From NCBI RefSeq assembly GCF_000010305.1, contig NC_012489.1:2983646-3047645 (forward strand): a stretch of DNA of 64,000 bases, in the 5' to 3' direction. The notes beneath the pieces are model-generated. The model was not told where the DNA came from, searched no databases, and was given only the letters and a program-made list of their open reading frames with translations. The translations under genes were made by a program, and so were the position numbers. Positions 34,601-42,840 of the stretch are shown here, in pieces; position 1 is the stretch's first letter, and every line of letters begins with the position of its first letter. The DNA comes from Gemmatimonas aurantiaca T-27 (GTDB lineage: Bacteria; Gemmatimonadota; Gemmatimonadetes; Gemmatimonadales; Gemmatimonadaceae).

Positions 34601-37600
34601 TCGTCGTTGGTGCCGGTGCTCGAGATCATCGTCATGCGCATGGCGCGCATCCGCCGCTCATTGGGGGCGTTGAGCTGTTCCGTGGGCGCCCGCCAATTGA
34701 GGCGCACCTGCACCCAGCACAGCGAATCGGATGTGATGCCCGCGCTGCTGGAGTCCCGTTGCTGAAAGCAGCGCCCCACACGCGTCCAGCTATTGCGATC
34801 GCTCAGGTCGACGACAAAGCGCTTGAGCTGTTCCTGATCGATGGCCGATGTGGGCATATTCAGTTGCCCGTCAAGATCGATATCTTCTTCGTCGAGGCGA
34901 TTGTTGCGCACCGTGCAATTGGCTCGGCTATCGCCCAGGGTCTGCACCGTCTGCGCCGACTGCGAGCAGAGTGGCAGCTTGAATTGTGTGCTGATGACCG
35001 GCGCGCCGCTGGTCCGGTCCACGACCACAATGGTATCCGCGACATCACCCGCGAGCCCACGATCGTTCTCCACGGCATTGAAGGCGCGCGACAACGGATC
35101 TCGTTCGGAGTCGAGACGATCGAGTCCCACGATGCGCTTGCCACGATACGTGGAATCGGCCGGAAGCCCCGCTGCAGTGGGCGCATTCACGGTGAGCGTT
35201 TCCGGCGCAAACGTCACGGAGTTTTCGCTGATGTCACCGAAGTCGAACACCAGGGTGGGATTGCGCCGCACCTTGGCCGCTTCCGACTGCACCAGCACAA
35301 AGAACTCGATGTTTTCCGTCCGAGAGAGGTCCTGTCCACTCGGGTTGAGTACGGTGCGCACCGAACGCCACCGACGTCCGGACGGTGTGGGACCGAGCAA
35401 GCTGTTGTCACCAACCATCCAGGCATATCGGCGGGTGGCCGTTCCCGGGACGCGATCGAGAATTCCGCCGGTCTTGAGCGGATAGAGCGTCATCCACAGC
35501 AGTTGCTCCGCTTGTTGCACACCACTGCCCACGATGCGCACGGCCGGATCGATCTGCTGGATGGTGAACTGCGGGAAGTTGCCCGACTGATCGACGCCGT
35601 TGTTCTGATAGGCCATCGTCGCGGCGCGCGCGTTGGTGAATACCGACAGGCCGGTGCCGGCGAACGACGAACCCAGTGCAGGCAAGGAACTGAAGTACCA
35701 GGACGATTCGAACAATGGCACGCTGCGTTCGGCGTTGCCCTCGAAGCTCTCGATGTAGGCCTGCCCCGCCGCGTTGGGCCGAGGCTTGCTCATGGCAAAT
35801 TCGGCTTGCAGTGAGACACGAGACGGCGAGGTGGTGCGCGCGAACGGGATGCGACCAATGGCATTGGTGAGCGCCGAGGCGTCCCATTGCAGGGCACTCG
35901 TCACACCGGCCACGAGAGAGCCAACCGGCTCGAATCCCAGCGGAGGGCGATTGAGATTCGACCGCTGCTGCTGGGAAATGGCAGTGAACGCGATCTGTCC
36001 CTTGTCGAGCTGCAGTTGCGACGCAAACCCGAGAATGGTCGTGGGCGCAGTGGTGAACAACGGATTCTCTTCATAGCGCACCGACACCTGCCGCGGACGC
36101 ATGAAGAGCGTGTCGGGTCGCGTGAAGGTGATGATGCCGAGATCGTAGTCGATCTGATAGTCGATCTCGCGCTGCAGCATGCGGTCATCGAGCGCCACAC
36201 GCTCCGAATTCTGGCGCACCTGAATGGTGCTGAGTCGAATGGACTGGGTGTCGCCCCCACCATCGGACTGGTAGCTCACCATGAGGCGATAGATCGCCTG
36301 CGGGCGTTGCTCGGAGTACAGATACTCGTTGGGATAGCGGTACAGCGTGTCATTGGCCGGATTGGCCATCGGCTGCGCGAGTCCGCCGCGCGCAAAGGGC
36401 TGCACGGAGGGGAATACGATGAAGTAGTCGGGGATCAGTTTCTGCTGTCCGCCGGAGCCGCTGAAGCTGGCGCGGAAGTTCGGATCGTTGGGGCGTGGCC
36501 AGACGCGGTTCTCCACATCGAACGCCGCCGCGTTGGTGGCCTGCGAGAGACCAAACAGCCGCAGATACGTTTCACCACGAGACACATCGATGGGCTTTTC
36601 CTGGTCTCCCGAGGTGCCCGTCACCAGCTTCACCCGCAGCGACTCACGCATCAGGTCTTCGCCGCCCAGACGATAGACCGACTTGATCTCGCGCAGGAAG
36701 TACGCCGGATTGGTGGGCTGCAGTTCGGGCTCCCACAGCAGGTTCGCGTACTGGGGGGCGTCGGTGTACTCGATATCGGGCGTGCCACCAGTGGCCGGAT
36801 TCCGTCCCGGTCGACCATCCACATTGACCTCGTAGGCGATCGCCAGACGCTCGGTGTTCACACTGAGCGGGCGCACGAGGGCAATCCAGAGCATCGAGGG
36901 GTCGACGTAGTAGTCGACATTTTCGCGCAGCAATTCGTAGATCTGCCGCGACGGATTGCGAGCCCCACGCACGGAGAACTGGGGCCCCCGCGGGTTCTGG
37001 TTCGCGGCGCCGATGAGCTGCCGATACACGTAGAGGCGCACCGGGCGAATGGAGTCGGGCAGCGACGACGCGAGCTGCTGCATGCGTGGCCGATTCAGCA
37101 GATCGACATTGGGATAGCCGCCCAGTTGCCGCGGATCGACCGTGAAGAAAAACCGGCGCGTCTCGATCTGGATGTCTTCGATGACCCGCTCGACCTGTTG
37201 CTGCGTGCGGTCGCCGATGGTGAAGACGTTGTCCTTGGAGACGTTGCCCTTCTGCTGCGCAAAGATGGAGGTGAAGCGCATGGCGCCCACCTGCCCGATG
37301 GCCTGCACCCCGTAGTTGCCCGACGGAATGCCCGAGGTCAGGTACCGCGACGGAGGAGGCTGGAAGGTGACGTTGCCCACCTCCACGCGCTGCAGGAACT
37401 CTCCCGGCTTGCCTTCGTAGCGCGCCGACAGATTGTTGGAAGCGTCGAACTCCCGCTGGGAGTCATAGTCCACGTCCACAAAAAACCGATCGGCCACCAC
37501 GCCGCCGGTCCGCACATTGAACTGGAAGTCGAACTCGGGCAGGAACGGCGACCCTCGGCAGCTATTGCCGGGGATCCCGAGCTGGGTGGACGTGCAGCGG

Positions 37601-38130
37601 TTGTTGCTGAGGCGCTGGACCTTGGACTCGAGACGGGCGTCGAGGGTGAGGTTCAGGTCCGAGAGTTCGCTGAGGACGTCCGCTGCCCGCTGGCCGACGT
37701 CCCGGTAGGGGGTGTCGACCGGGATGAGCGCCCCGGTCACGGCCACACCGGCGCCGGTGGTGACCACGATGGGTGCGGCCAGCAAGGCTGCGACATCGGG
37801 CGAGCCGGCCCGGAACCAGTCCCCGGGCAGGTGGACCGGGAGACTGCTGGGCAGATCGGTCGCCACTTCGGCTGACGGTCCGGCGGCCCCTGGGAGTGCG
37901 GTGCCCGGTCGACGGCCGAACGGCCCGACCCGCAGCGTCAGGCCATCGATGATCCGCTGGGCGGCCGGAGAGAGGGACTGCCGGCGCGGCCCTGGGGCGG
38001 TCGCAGTGTCCCGCCCCGTTCCCCGCGCCACGCCGGAGCGGTCCAATGGACGTTCCTGCGCCCCAAGCGCCAACGGCAATGCCCCAGGCAATGCCACTGC
38101 CAGCGCCCATCTCAGGAACAGCCTGCGCAC
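31645..38130 (-). CDS. sprA: SprA-type giant outer-membrane protein (type IX secretion translocon homologue)
   Basis: A 2161-residue protein with a signal peptide (LFLRWALAVALPGALPLALGAQ). Segments typical of SprA are NVDYYVDPSMLWIALVRPLS, IDYQIDYDLGIITF, VRYEENPLF, VFDFGDISENSVTFAPETL and SLALRRLTPLATGW. The C-terminal third is rich in paired aromatic strands consistent with a very large beta-barrel, and it ends in an aromatic strand (AVLQLRFFSGDLR). In Bacteroidota, SprA is the 36-stranded outer-membrane translocon of the type IX secretion system. Length is slightly below the Bacteroidota norm. No other type IX gene is in the window. It is divergent from lptF with 131 bases between starts. 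Confidence 0.85.
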   Translation of the reverse strand: MRRLFLRWALAVALPGALPLALGAQERPLDRSGVARGTGRDTATAPGPRRQSLSPAAQRIIDGLTLRVGPFGRRPGTALPGAAGPSAEVATDLPSSLPVHLPGDWFRAGSPDVAALLAAPIVVTTGAGVAVTGALIPVDTPYRDVGQRAADVLSELSDLNLTLDARLESKVQRLSNNRCTSTQLGIPGNSCRGSPFLPEFDFQFNVRTGGVVADRFFVDVDYDSQREFDASNNLSARYEGKPGEFLQRVEVGNVTFQPPPSRYLTSGIPSGNYGVQAIGQVGAMRFTSIFAQQKGNVSKDNVFTIGDRTQQQVERVIEDIQIETRRFFFTVDPRQLGGYPNVDLLNRPRMQQLASSLPDSIRPVRLYVYRQLIGAANQNPRGPQFSVRGARNPSRQIYELLRENVDYYVDPSMLWIALVRPLSVNTERLAIAYEVNVDGRPGRNPATGGTPDIEYTDAPQYANLLWEPELQPTNPAYFLREIKSVYRLGGEDLMRESLRVKLVTGTSGDQEKPIDVSRGETYLRLFGLSQATNAAAFDVENRVWPRPNDPNFRASFSGSGGQQKLIPDYFIVFPSVQPFARGGLAQPMANPANDTLYRYPNEYLYSEQRPQAIYRLMVSYQSDGGGDTQSIRLSTIQVRQNSERVALDDRMLQREIDYQIDYDLGIITFTRPDTLFMRPRQVSVRYEENPLFTTAPTTILGFASQLQLDKGQIAFTAISQQQRSNLNRPPLGFEPVGSLVAGVTSALQWDASALTNAIGRIPFARTTSPSRVSLQAEFAMSKPRPNAAGQAYIESFEGNAERSVPLFESSWYFSSLPALGSSFAGTGLSVFTNARAATMAYQNNGVDQSGNFPQFTIQQIDPAVRIVGSGVQQAEQLLWMTLYPLKTGGILDRVPGTATRRYAWMVGDNSLLGPTPSGRRWRSVRTVLNPSGQDLSRTENIEFFVLVQSEAAKVRRNPTLVFDFGDISENSVTFAPETLTVNAPTAAGLPADSTYRGKRIVGLDRLDSERDPLSRAFNAVENDRGLAGDVADTIVVVDRTSGAPVISTQFKLPLCSQSAQTVQTLGDSRANCTVRNNRLDEEDIDLDGQLNMPTSAIDQEQLKRFVVDLSDRNSWTRVGRCFQQRDSSSAGITSDSLCWVQVRLNWRAPTEQLNAPNERRMRAMRMTMISSTGTNDDEFTRIAFARFRLVGAPWLKRSTEPLSGMAGDSTAALGGYVVASVVGTLDSSSTLSYSPPPGVVEEPEDRQSGYANTRVQVNEQALRIQAGVPGRQLRPFDRAEAFLRFPEGTKTFMGYRSLRLWMRGRGNGWGVQGELNGYVKIGRDEHNFYMYRTPVNAGSGQSTWLPEIQVDLTRFQMLRAQLETAYLQSSADSLQCSGVDLELIRRSGTPMGGARQRYAVCQDGYIVYTTDPAVTPPNLAGVQELAVGIVRVDSVARGGAGIMNNDTLELWVNDIRLSDVVDDIGFAGEIGLNLNAGDLADVRVNVSRRDPNFRQLNETPTFLTSNAVNVGTTLHLERALPARLGIALPFSVDYSGTGIEQLFVNRTDLRADAINGVRNPSDRRVNYSLALRRLTPLATGWYAPLVNGLSLNGTWSNGSSQSTFQELSNSSYVVGGGLALVSERRESRLPGFVGRMLDLLPKGLRESPSVVNFREQRLRWSPTQFRLNTSLARSSHSATSFTKAAASPTDTGEVVNALQHAWQNLAVLAFSPTPGLSADFTARQLLDLRDYRRGLADQDSSDRGEVAHAERMRFLGSNLGLERERSFTSAFRIQPSMSQWLRPRFDFTSSFTLNKDPNARTLLREGDSTGALRLPKRLGAANSLNLGTTLDLGRLINQRTRDTSWVRRLGNMLAPIDVQWQQSLTSNYDNTAYVPGWGYQFGLGSIDAFRGHDTRLATTAGRMRRATAVGSLNLPLSLQFQTRIENGTTETWTRRTLDGFQAIITSSQMVYPDYSLRWNWRPQRMRKIISALSMDGAYAITEQETTIPNETGGLADRSRITSRRQPLSASVTWSFLGDLITTARSSRESREDLRPGSIINGETDRLSFNLARAFPLPKSWNTRNGQLRANVSYDSEENTSVVTGTTVTTGDGSLLLTTPSVLTNNGRRALNLNANTDLTELLTFTLTGSHVVNFDRAYNRQTTNMIFSAVLQLRFFSGDLR

Positions 38131-38261
38131 CGAACTCCGATCGTGGGGTACCAGCGGCAGCCCGCGGCGCCGTGGTACGGTGTCCGAATTCCGGCGTCAC
38201 GGATCCGACCAGGAATCGTGACGCCCTTGATAAAGCGGGTGGTCACCGGGGAATTTACGTC
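38131..38261. other. Divergent promoter region sprA / lptF
   Basis: 131 bases separate the sprA-like and lptF starts. Both frames extend across part of it, but residue composition there looks random. CCGGGGA at about 38246-38252 is the ribosome-binding site that supports GTG 38262 for lptF. No clear operator is visible. Confidence 0.4.
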
Positions 38262-39998
38262 GTGAAGCTCCTTACCCGCTATGTCATCCGCGAGCACATC
38301 GGCCCGCTCGTCTTCGCCCTGTCGGCGCTGACGTCGCTCCTGATGCTGCAATATGTCGCGCGCCAACTGGCCAACCTTGCCGGCAAGGGTCTCCCTTGGT
38401 CGGCGATCGGCCAGTTCTTCGTCCTCTCGTTGCCATTCACCGTCGCCATGACATTGCCGATGGCGGTGCTGGTGGCAACCCTCTACGCGTTCGGTCGCAT
38501 GGCCGCCGAACACGAGATCACCGCGTTCAAAGCCAGCGGCGTGCGTGTGCGCACGATGATGTTGCCGGTGCTGTTCTGCGCGCTGCTGCTTTCGCTGTTC
38601 ATGGTGTGGTTCAATGATCAGGTGTTACCGGCCGCCAATCATCGCTTGAGCATGCTGCAGCGGGATATCGCGCGCACCAAGCCCACGCTGGCCTTGCGGG
38701 ACCAGGCACTCAACGCGATCACCGATCAGTTCTTCATGCGTGTGGCGCGCACCGACGCCGAAACCAACCGCATGTACGATGTGGTGATCTACGACCTGAG
38801 CCGCGGTCAGGAGCGCAAGACGATTTATGCGGACAGTGGCGTGTTCGCGCCGGCACCGAACAACCGCGACCTGCAACTCACGTTGTACGACGGCTTCGCG
38901 CAGGAGTTCGTGCGTGGTGACCCACGGCAATTTCAGCGCAGCTATTTCCAGTCGCAGGTGATTCGACAAGCCGGCATGACGCAGGGCTTTGAAGCTTCGA
39001 ACTCCGATGGCTACAAGGGCGATCGCGAAATGACCGTGTGCGAACTGCACCGGAAGTACATCGCCGATGCCGTGGAAGTGGAGCGGGTGCGCCTCGAATA
39101 TGTGAGCAACGCCCAACAGCTCCGGAAGATGGGTGGTCCGGCGATCCGGTCGCCCAGACAGCGCCCACGCTCAGAGGTACTGGCCACGTTCTATTGTGAG
39201 CGTCTGGTGCCGGCACTGACGGGAGTGTTTCTGCCGAAGAAGGCCAAGGCCCAGCCGCCAGTGAAGGCCGATTCGCAGCCGCCGGTCAAACCGGACTCGC
39301 AGCCGGTACAACCGCCGGTGCAGCAGCCTGTGCAACCACCGGTACAGCAATCAGGACAGCCACCGGTCCAGCCACCGGTGGTTCCCCCCGTGATCGTCCC
39401 GCCGGGCACGGCCACGCCGATTCCGGCCACGCCGATTCAGCCGGCACCGGGGCTCACGGCGCAGCAGGACTCCCTGCTCCGCGCCTCGGGGGTCGATCCG
39501 AACGCGCTCCCGTCGAATCCTGCGGCAGCGCCGATCGACTCACTCCAGGTCTTTCAGGGTGCGGTGAATGCCAGCGGCACCCAGCTCGTCGCACAGCGTG
39601 AAGGGCTCGACAGCCTCGCGGTGGAGATCCACAAGAAGTTCGCCCTGTCGTTCGCCTGCCTGGTGTTTGTGCTCTTCGGCCCCCCCATCGCCCTGCGCTT
39701 CCCGCGCGGTGGTGTGGGTGTGACGATCGGCGTGAGCATCATCGTCTTTGGTCTCTACTATGTGTGCCTCATGGGTGGTGAAGCGCTGGCCGACAAGGGC
39801 CGCTTGCCGGCTTACGTCGCCATGTGGATCGCCAACGTCATCTTCACGCTGGTGGCGCTGGTGATGTTGTGGCGTGTGGAGTCCACCACGGACACGTCAC
39901 GCGGTGGAGGCTTCCGGGATTGGCTGGCTGACCGCAAAGCCCGACGAAAGGCCCGGAACCAATCCCGCAAGACCACCACTGTGGGAGCCACTGCGTGA
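38262..39998 (+). CDS. lptF: LPS export permease LptF-like, with proline-rich insertion
   Basis: A 578-residue LptF/LptG-family permease. GTG 38262 (protein start VKLLTRYVIREHIGPLVFAL) is chosen by ribosome-binding site and homology; the upstream open frame is rejected. Transmembrane helices lie at ~12-34, ~50-75 and ~95-115 before the periplasmic domain and three more follow it. The conserved AEHEITAFKASGV is present. The periplasmic domain is unusually long because of a Pro/Val/Gln-rich stretch (about residues 330-405, PPVKADSQPPVKPDSQ and similar repeats). LptF and LptG form the ABC permease that lifts lipopolysaccharide out of the inner membrane with the LptB ATPase, not present here. It overlaps lptG by 4 bases (GTGA). 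Confidence 0.9.
   Translation: MKLLTRYVIREHIGPLVFALSALTSLLMLQYVARQLANLAGKGLPWSAIGQFFVLSLPFTVAMTLPMAVLVATLYAFGRMAAEHEITAFKASGVRVRTMMLPVLFCALLLSLFMVWFNDQVLPAANHRLSMLQRDIARTKPTLALRDQALNAITDQFFMRVARTDAETNRMYDVVIYDLSRGQERKTIYADSGVFAPAPNNRDLQLTLYDGFAQEFVRGDPRQFQRSYFQSQVIRQAGMTQGFEASNSDGYKGDREMTVCELHRKYIADAVEVERVRLEYVSNAQQLRKMGGPAIRSPRQRPRSEVLATFYCERLVPALTGVFLPKKAKAQPPVKADSQPPVKPDSQPVQPPVQQPVQPPVQQSGQPPVQPPVVPPVIVPPGTATPIPATPIQPAPGLTAQQDSLLRASGVDPNALPSNPAAAPIDSLQVFQGAVNASGTQLVAQREGLDSLAVEIHKKFALSFACLVFVLFGPPIALRFPRGGVGVTIGVSIIVFGLYYVCLMGGEALADKGRLPAYVAMWIANVIFTLVALVMLWRVESTTDTSRGGGFRDWLADRKARRKARNQSRKTTTVGATA
39251..39430 (+). repeat. Proline-rich coding repeats inside lptF
   Basis: Degenerate repeats of a CAGCCGCCGGT-type unit encode QPPVK/QPPVQ motifs, about ten times over 180 bases. 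It is in frame and does not disturb the flanking transmembrane helices. It is a low-complexity expansion within the periplasmic domain of the LptF-like protein. Confidence 0.75.
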
Positions 39999-41083
39999 GC
40001 CGTCGCCTGATCACTCCGCTCGACCGATACATCGCGACCGAGTTCACCCGCATCTTTGGCGTGACGATCCTGGGATTTCCGGTCTTGGTATTTGTCATCG
40101 ACCTGGTCGACAACCTGCGGAAGTACACCGAGCGCAAATTGCCCGCCAAGGCCGTCGCGCTCAGCTACTTTTACTGGATCCCCGACACGCTGTTCATGGT
40201 GCTGCCGGCGGCGGTGTTGTTTGCCACGGTCTTCTCCATCGGTACGTTCACGCGATACTCGGAGATCACGGCGGCCAAGGCGTCGGGGATCAGCTTCTAC
40301 CGTTTCATCGCGCCGATTCTGGTGATGGCCACGCTGGCCCTGGGACTGGACCTCGCCTTCGGCGAGATCGCTCCGCCGGCCAACGCCATACGTCTCGACC
40401 TGCTCGAGGGCACGTCGTCGAGCCGAGCGAACGACCGCTACAACTTTGCATTCGCCAGTGATCGCGGACGCATCTATCGCATTTACACACTGAACGTGCG
40501 CGACAAGGCCGTCGACAACATCGAAATCGAAGCGCGCGGCTCCGACAAGAAGCCGGGCATGGTGGTTGCCGCGCGTCGTGCCAAGTGGAACGATGCGCGC
40601 CGTGACTGGCGTCTCGATTCGGGCGTGGTGCATATCATTCCCGACCGCACGCGCGACATTGCGTTCTCCTTCGATTCGTTGATCGACCGCGACTTTCACG
40701 AAACACCGGCCGAACTGCGTACGACGGAACGTGACCCCAGCGAGATGCGTTTTGCCGACCTGACGCGATTCATCACGGTGCTCGAACGCTCGGGCGCCGA
40801 TGTGAACACGCTCAAGGTGGAGCGCATGCTCAAGATCGCCATTCCGGTGACCTGCCTCATCATCGCACTCTTTGGCGCTCCGCTGGCGACCAGCAGTCAG
40901 CGCGGTGGGGCGGCCTATGGCATTGCCGTCAGCCTGGCCACCACGGTGCTCTTCCTGTTGCTCATCCAGCTCACCAAAGCCATCGGTGGCAAGGGGATCG
41001 TGGAACCGGAGCTCGCCGCCTGGATACCCAACGCCGTTGTCGGACTGTTCGCGATCGTGTTGCTCTCTCGCGTCCGCACCTGA
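39995..41083 (+). CDS. lptG: LPS export permease LptG-like
   Basis: A 362-residue LptF/LptG-family permease of normal length, starting at GTG 39995 in a 4-base overlap with lptF. N-terminal RLITPLDRYIATEFTRIFGVTILGFPVLVFVIDLVDN is the first helix, with TRYSEITAAKASGIS as the family signature. The periplasmic jellyroll region includes DRYNFAFASDRGRIYRIYTLNVRD, and the last three helices end with TVLFLLLIQLTKAIGGKG. It pairs with the upstream LptF to make the permease. The mlaE gene starts 4 bases downstream. Confidence 0.93.
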   Translation: MSRRLITPLDRYIATEFTRIFGVTILGFPVLVFVIDLVDNLRKYTERKLPAKAVALSYFYWIPDTLFMVLPAAVLFATVFSIGTFTRYSEITAAKASGISFYRFIAPILVMATLALGLDLAFGEIAPPANAIRLDLLEGTSSSRANDRYNFAFASDRGRIYRIYTLNVRDKAVDNIEIEARGSDKKPGMVVAARRAKWNDARRDWRLDSGVVHIIPDRTRDIAFSFDSLIDRDFHETPAELRTTERDPSEMRFADLTRFITVLERSGADVNTLKVERMLKIAIPVTCLIIALFGAPLATSSQRGGAAYGIAVSLATTVLFLLLIQLTKAIGGKGIVEPELAAWIPNAVVGLFAIVLLSRVRT

Positions 41084-41087
41084 CTTT

Positions 41088-41882
41088 ATGAGTACTGGCA
41101 CGGGTCTCGTGGCCCTCGCGTCCGGTAAGACCGCCGGCCTCCTGCACGCCTTCGGCCGCCGCGCGTACTTCGCACGCGACATCGCGCGCGGCCTGCGTGA
41201 TCCGGGCACCTGGATCCCGGAAACGATCCGTCAGATGCAGCGCATCGGGGTCGAGTCGGTGCCTCTGACGGTCATTGTGGCGGCCTTCCTGGGCGGCGTC
41301 ACGGCCTTCCAGACGCGCTATCAGCTCTTCCCTGGCGTACAACTGTCGGTGGTCGGACTCATCGCCCGACAGAGCATCGTGCTCGAACTCGGGCCCCTGC
41401 TGACGGCCCTCGTGCTCACGGGCCGTGTGGGTGCCCGCATGACGGCGGAGATCGGCACCATGCGGGTGACCGAACAGATCGATGCACTCGAAACGCTGGC
41501 CTTCGACCCGGTGGCGTATCTAGCGACGCCGCGTTTCATCGCTGGTGTGGTGATGCTGCCCACCTTGGTGATGCTCGCCAACGCCACGGCCATCTTCAGT
41601 GCCTGGGCCACGCTCGTCCTCGCCACCGATGTGCGCACATCGGACTTCCTCGGTGGCTTGCGACTGGCGTTCACGGCGTTCCAAGTCGTGTATTCCCTGA
41701 TCAAGGCGACGTGCTTCGGTGCCGCCATAGCCTTCGTGTGTTCGTACGAAGGCTATGTGACCGAAGCTGGCGCCGAGGGCGTCGGCAAGTCGACGGCGCT
41801 GGCGGTGGTCATTGCGTCGGTCTCCATCCTGGTGCTCGACGCCATCGTGGCGGCGGTACTGGCTCCATTCATTCAGGCCTGA
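41088..41882 (+). CDS. mlaE: MlaE-family lipid ABC transporter permease
   Basis: A 264-residue permease. ATG 41088 lies 4 bases after the lptG stop. The MlaE signature runs through the protein: PLTVIVAAFLGGVTAFQTRYQL, ELGPLLTALVLTGRVGARMTAEIGTMRVTEQIDALETLAFDPVAYLATPR, and CFGAAIAFVCSYEGYVTEAGAEGVGKSTALAVV. MlaE homodimers with MlaF ATPase and MlaD hexamers move phospholipids between membranes and maintain outer-membrane asymmetry. The usual MlaF ATPase gene is missing from this operon. Confidence 0.95.
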   Translation: MSTGTGLVALASGKTAGLLHAFGRRAYFARDIARGLRDPGTWIPETIRQMQRIGVESVPLTVIVAAFLGGVTAFQTRYQLFPGVQLSVVGLIARQSIVLELGPLLTALVLTGRVGARMTAEIGTMRVTEQIDALETLAFDPVAYLATPRFIAGVVMLPTLVMLANATAIFSAWATLVLATDVRTSDFLGGLRLAFTAFQVVYSLIKATCFGAAIAFVCSYEGYVTEAGAEGVGKSTALAVVIASVSILVLDAIVAAVLAPFIQA

Positions 41883-41903
41883 TCTTTCTATACTCGTGCA
41901 GTC

Positions 41904-42791
41904 ATGACTTCCAAACGACGTGATGAAGTACTGGTCGGTCTGCTGCTGCTGACAGCCATTGTCATCGGACTCGGCGGTACGATCTGGATTGCCCGCGGCG
42001 GCTTGTCGAAGGGCTATTCGATGTATGCCCGTTTCCCGTGGGGCGCTGGCCTCAAGCAGGGACAGCCGGTGCTGCTGGCCGGTGTGCAGGTGGGCTTTGT
42101 CGACGAAGTGAAGCTGATCCCCGATGGGACCATCACCGTGCGGCTGCAGGTGCAGAAGGAGCACCAGGTGCCGGCGGGCACCACGGCGTCAGTGAAGGCC
42201 AACGGCATCTTCGGCGATCAGTTGATTGCCCTGCAGCCGGTGCGTGGCGCACAGGGATACATGAGCGCCGGGGACACCATCCCGGTGGGTGCCGGATCGC
42301 CGACCACCGATCAGTTGCTCACCAAGGGCGACTCGATCGCGGCCAATGTGCAGGCCCTGACCGACGAAGCCCGGGCTCAGTTTGTGGCCGATGGTGGTGT
42401 GAAAGACATTCGGCGCACGGTGGCGGATCTGACCAAGCTGGTGGCACAGCTCAGCTCCGTGGCCGCTGCGCAGTCGGCGCAACTGACCAAGACGCAGGAG
42501 CAGTTGCGACGTACGCTGTCGAGCATCGATTCGGTGAAGGTCGACTCGAGCGTGAAGAATGTGCAGGCGATGACGGCGAGCTTCGAACAGCTCTCGCGGG
42601 AACTGCGGGAGACCAACACGAAAGTTCAGGGTGTGGTGGACAAGGTGTCCAACGGCGAGGGAACAGCGGGCAAGCTGATGAATGATCCGAAGCTGTATGC
42701 GCGGATGGATTCGCTGTTGGCGCACATCGATGCGCTGGTGTTGGATATCAACAAGAATCCTCGCAAGTACATCAATCTGAAGATTTTTTGA
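41904..42791 (+). CDS. mlaD: MlaD-like MCE-domain substrate-binding protein
   Basis: A 295-residue protein with an N-terminal anchor (VLVGLLLLTAIVIGLGGTIWIA) and one MCE domain at ~38-115 (YARFPWGAGLKQGQPVLLAGVQVGFVDEVKL and VKANGIFGDQLIALQP). A long helical C-terminal region (about 150-260) forms coiled coil, and the protein ends with ARMDSLLAHIDALVLDINKNPRKYINLKIF, seen in many Mce proteins of related bacteria. It hexamerises in the periplasm to pass lipid. It is the last gene of the lptF-lptG-mlaE-mlaD operon and is followed by a strong terminator that borders palindromic element B. Confidence 0.93.
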   Translation: MTSKRRDEVLVGLLLLTAIVIGLGGTIWIARGGLSKGYSMYARFPWGAGLKQGQPVLLAGVQVGFVDEVKLIPDGTITVRLQVQKEHQVPAGTTASVKANGIFGDQLIALQPVRGAQGYMSAGDTIPVGAGSPTTDQLLTKGDSIAANVQALTDEARAQFVADGGVKDIRRTVADLTKLVAQLSSVAAAQSAQLTKTQEQLRRTLSSIDSVKVDSSVKNVQAMTASFEQLSRELRETNTKVQGVVDKVSNGEGTAGKLMNDPKLYARMDSLLAHIDALVLDINKNPRKYINLKIF

Positions 42792-42801
42792 TCGGGTGAT
42801 C

Positions 42802-42840
42802 GGATGAAGGCGGGCGCGAAAGCGCCCGCCTTTTTTGTTT
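42802..42840 (+). terminator. Strong terminator at left edge of element B
   Basis: GGATG (42802-42806) is followed by an 11-bp stem (42807-42817 with 42822-42832, arm AAGGCGGGCGC) with a GAAA tetraloop, then TTTTTTGTTT. It terminates the lptF-mlaD operon and merges into the inverted repeat of element B. Confidence 0.9.

Noticed and set aside
33508-37875. Two long plus-strand frames (about 768 and 662 codons)
   Set aside because: Both are antisense to the SprA homologue, which has a signal peptide and family motifs; the antisense proteins are low-complexity His/Arg-rich.
38046-38261. N-terminal extension of LptF by 72 residues
   Set aside because: The segment overlaps the divergent sprA start, has random Pro/Arg-rich composition, and GTG 38262 has a good ribosome-binding site and the family start.
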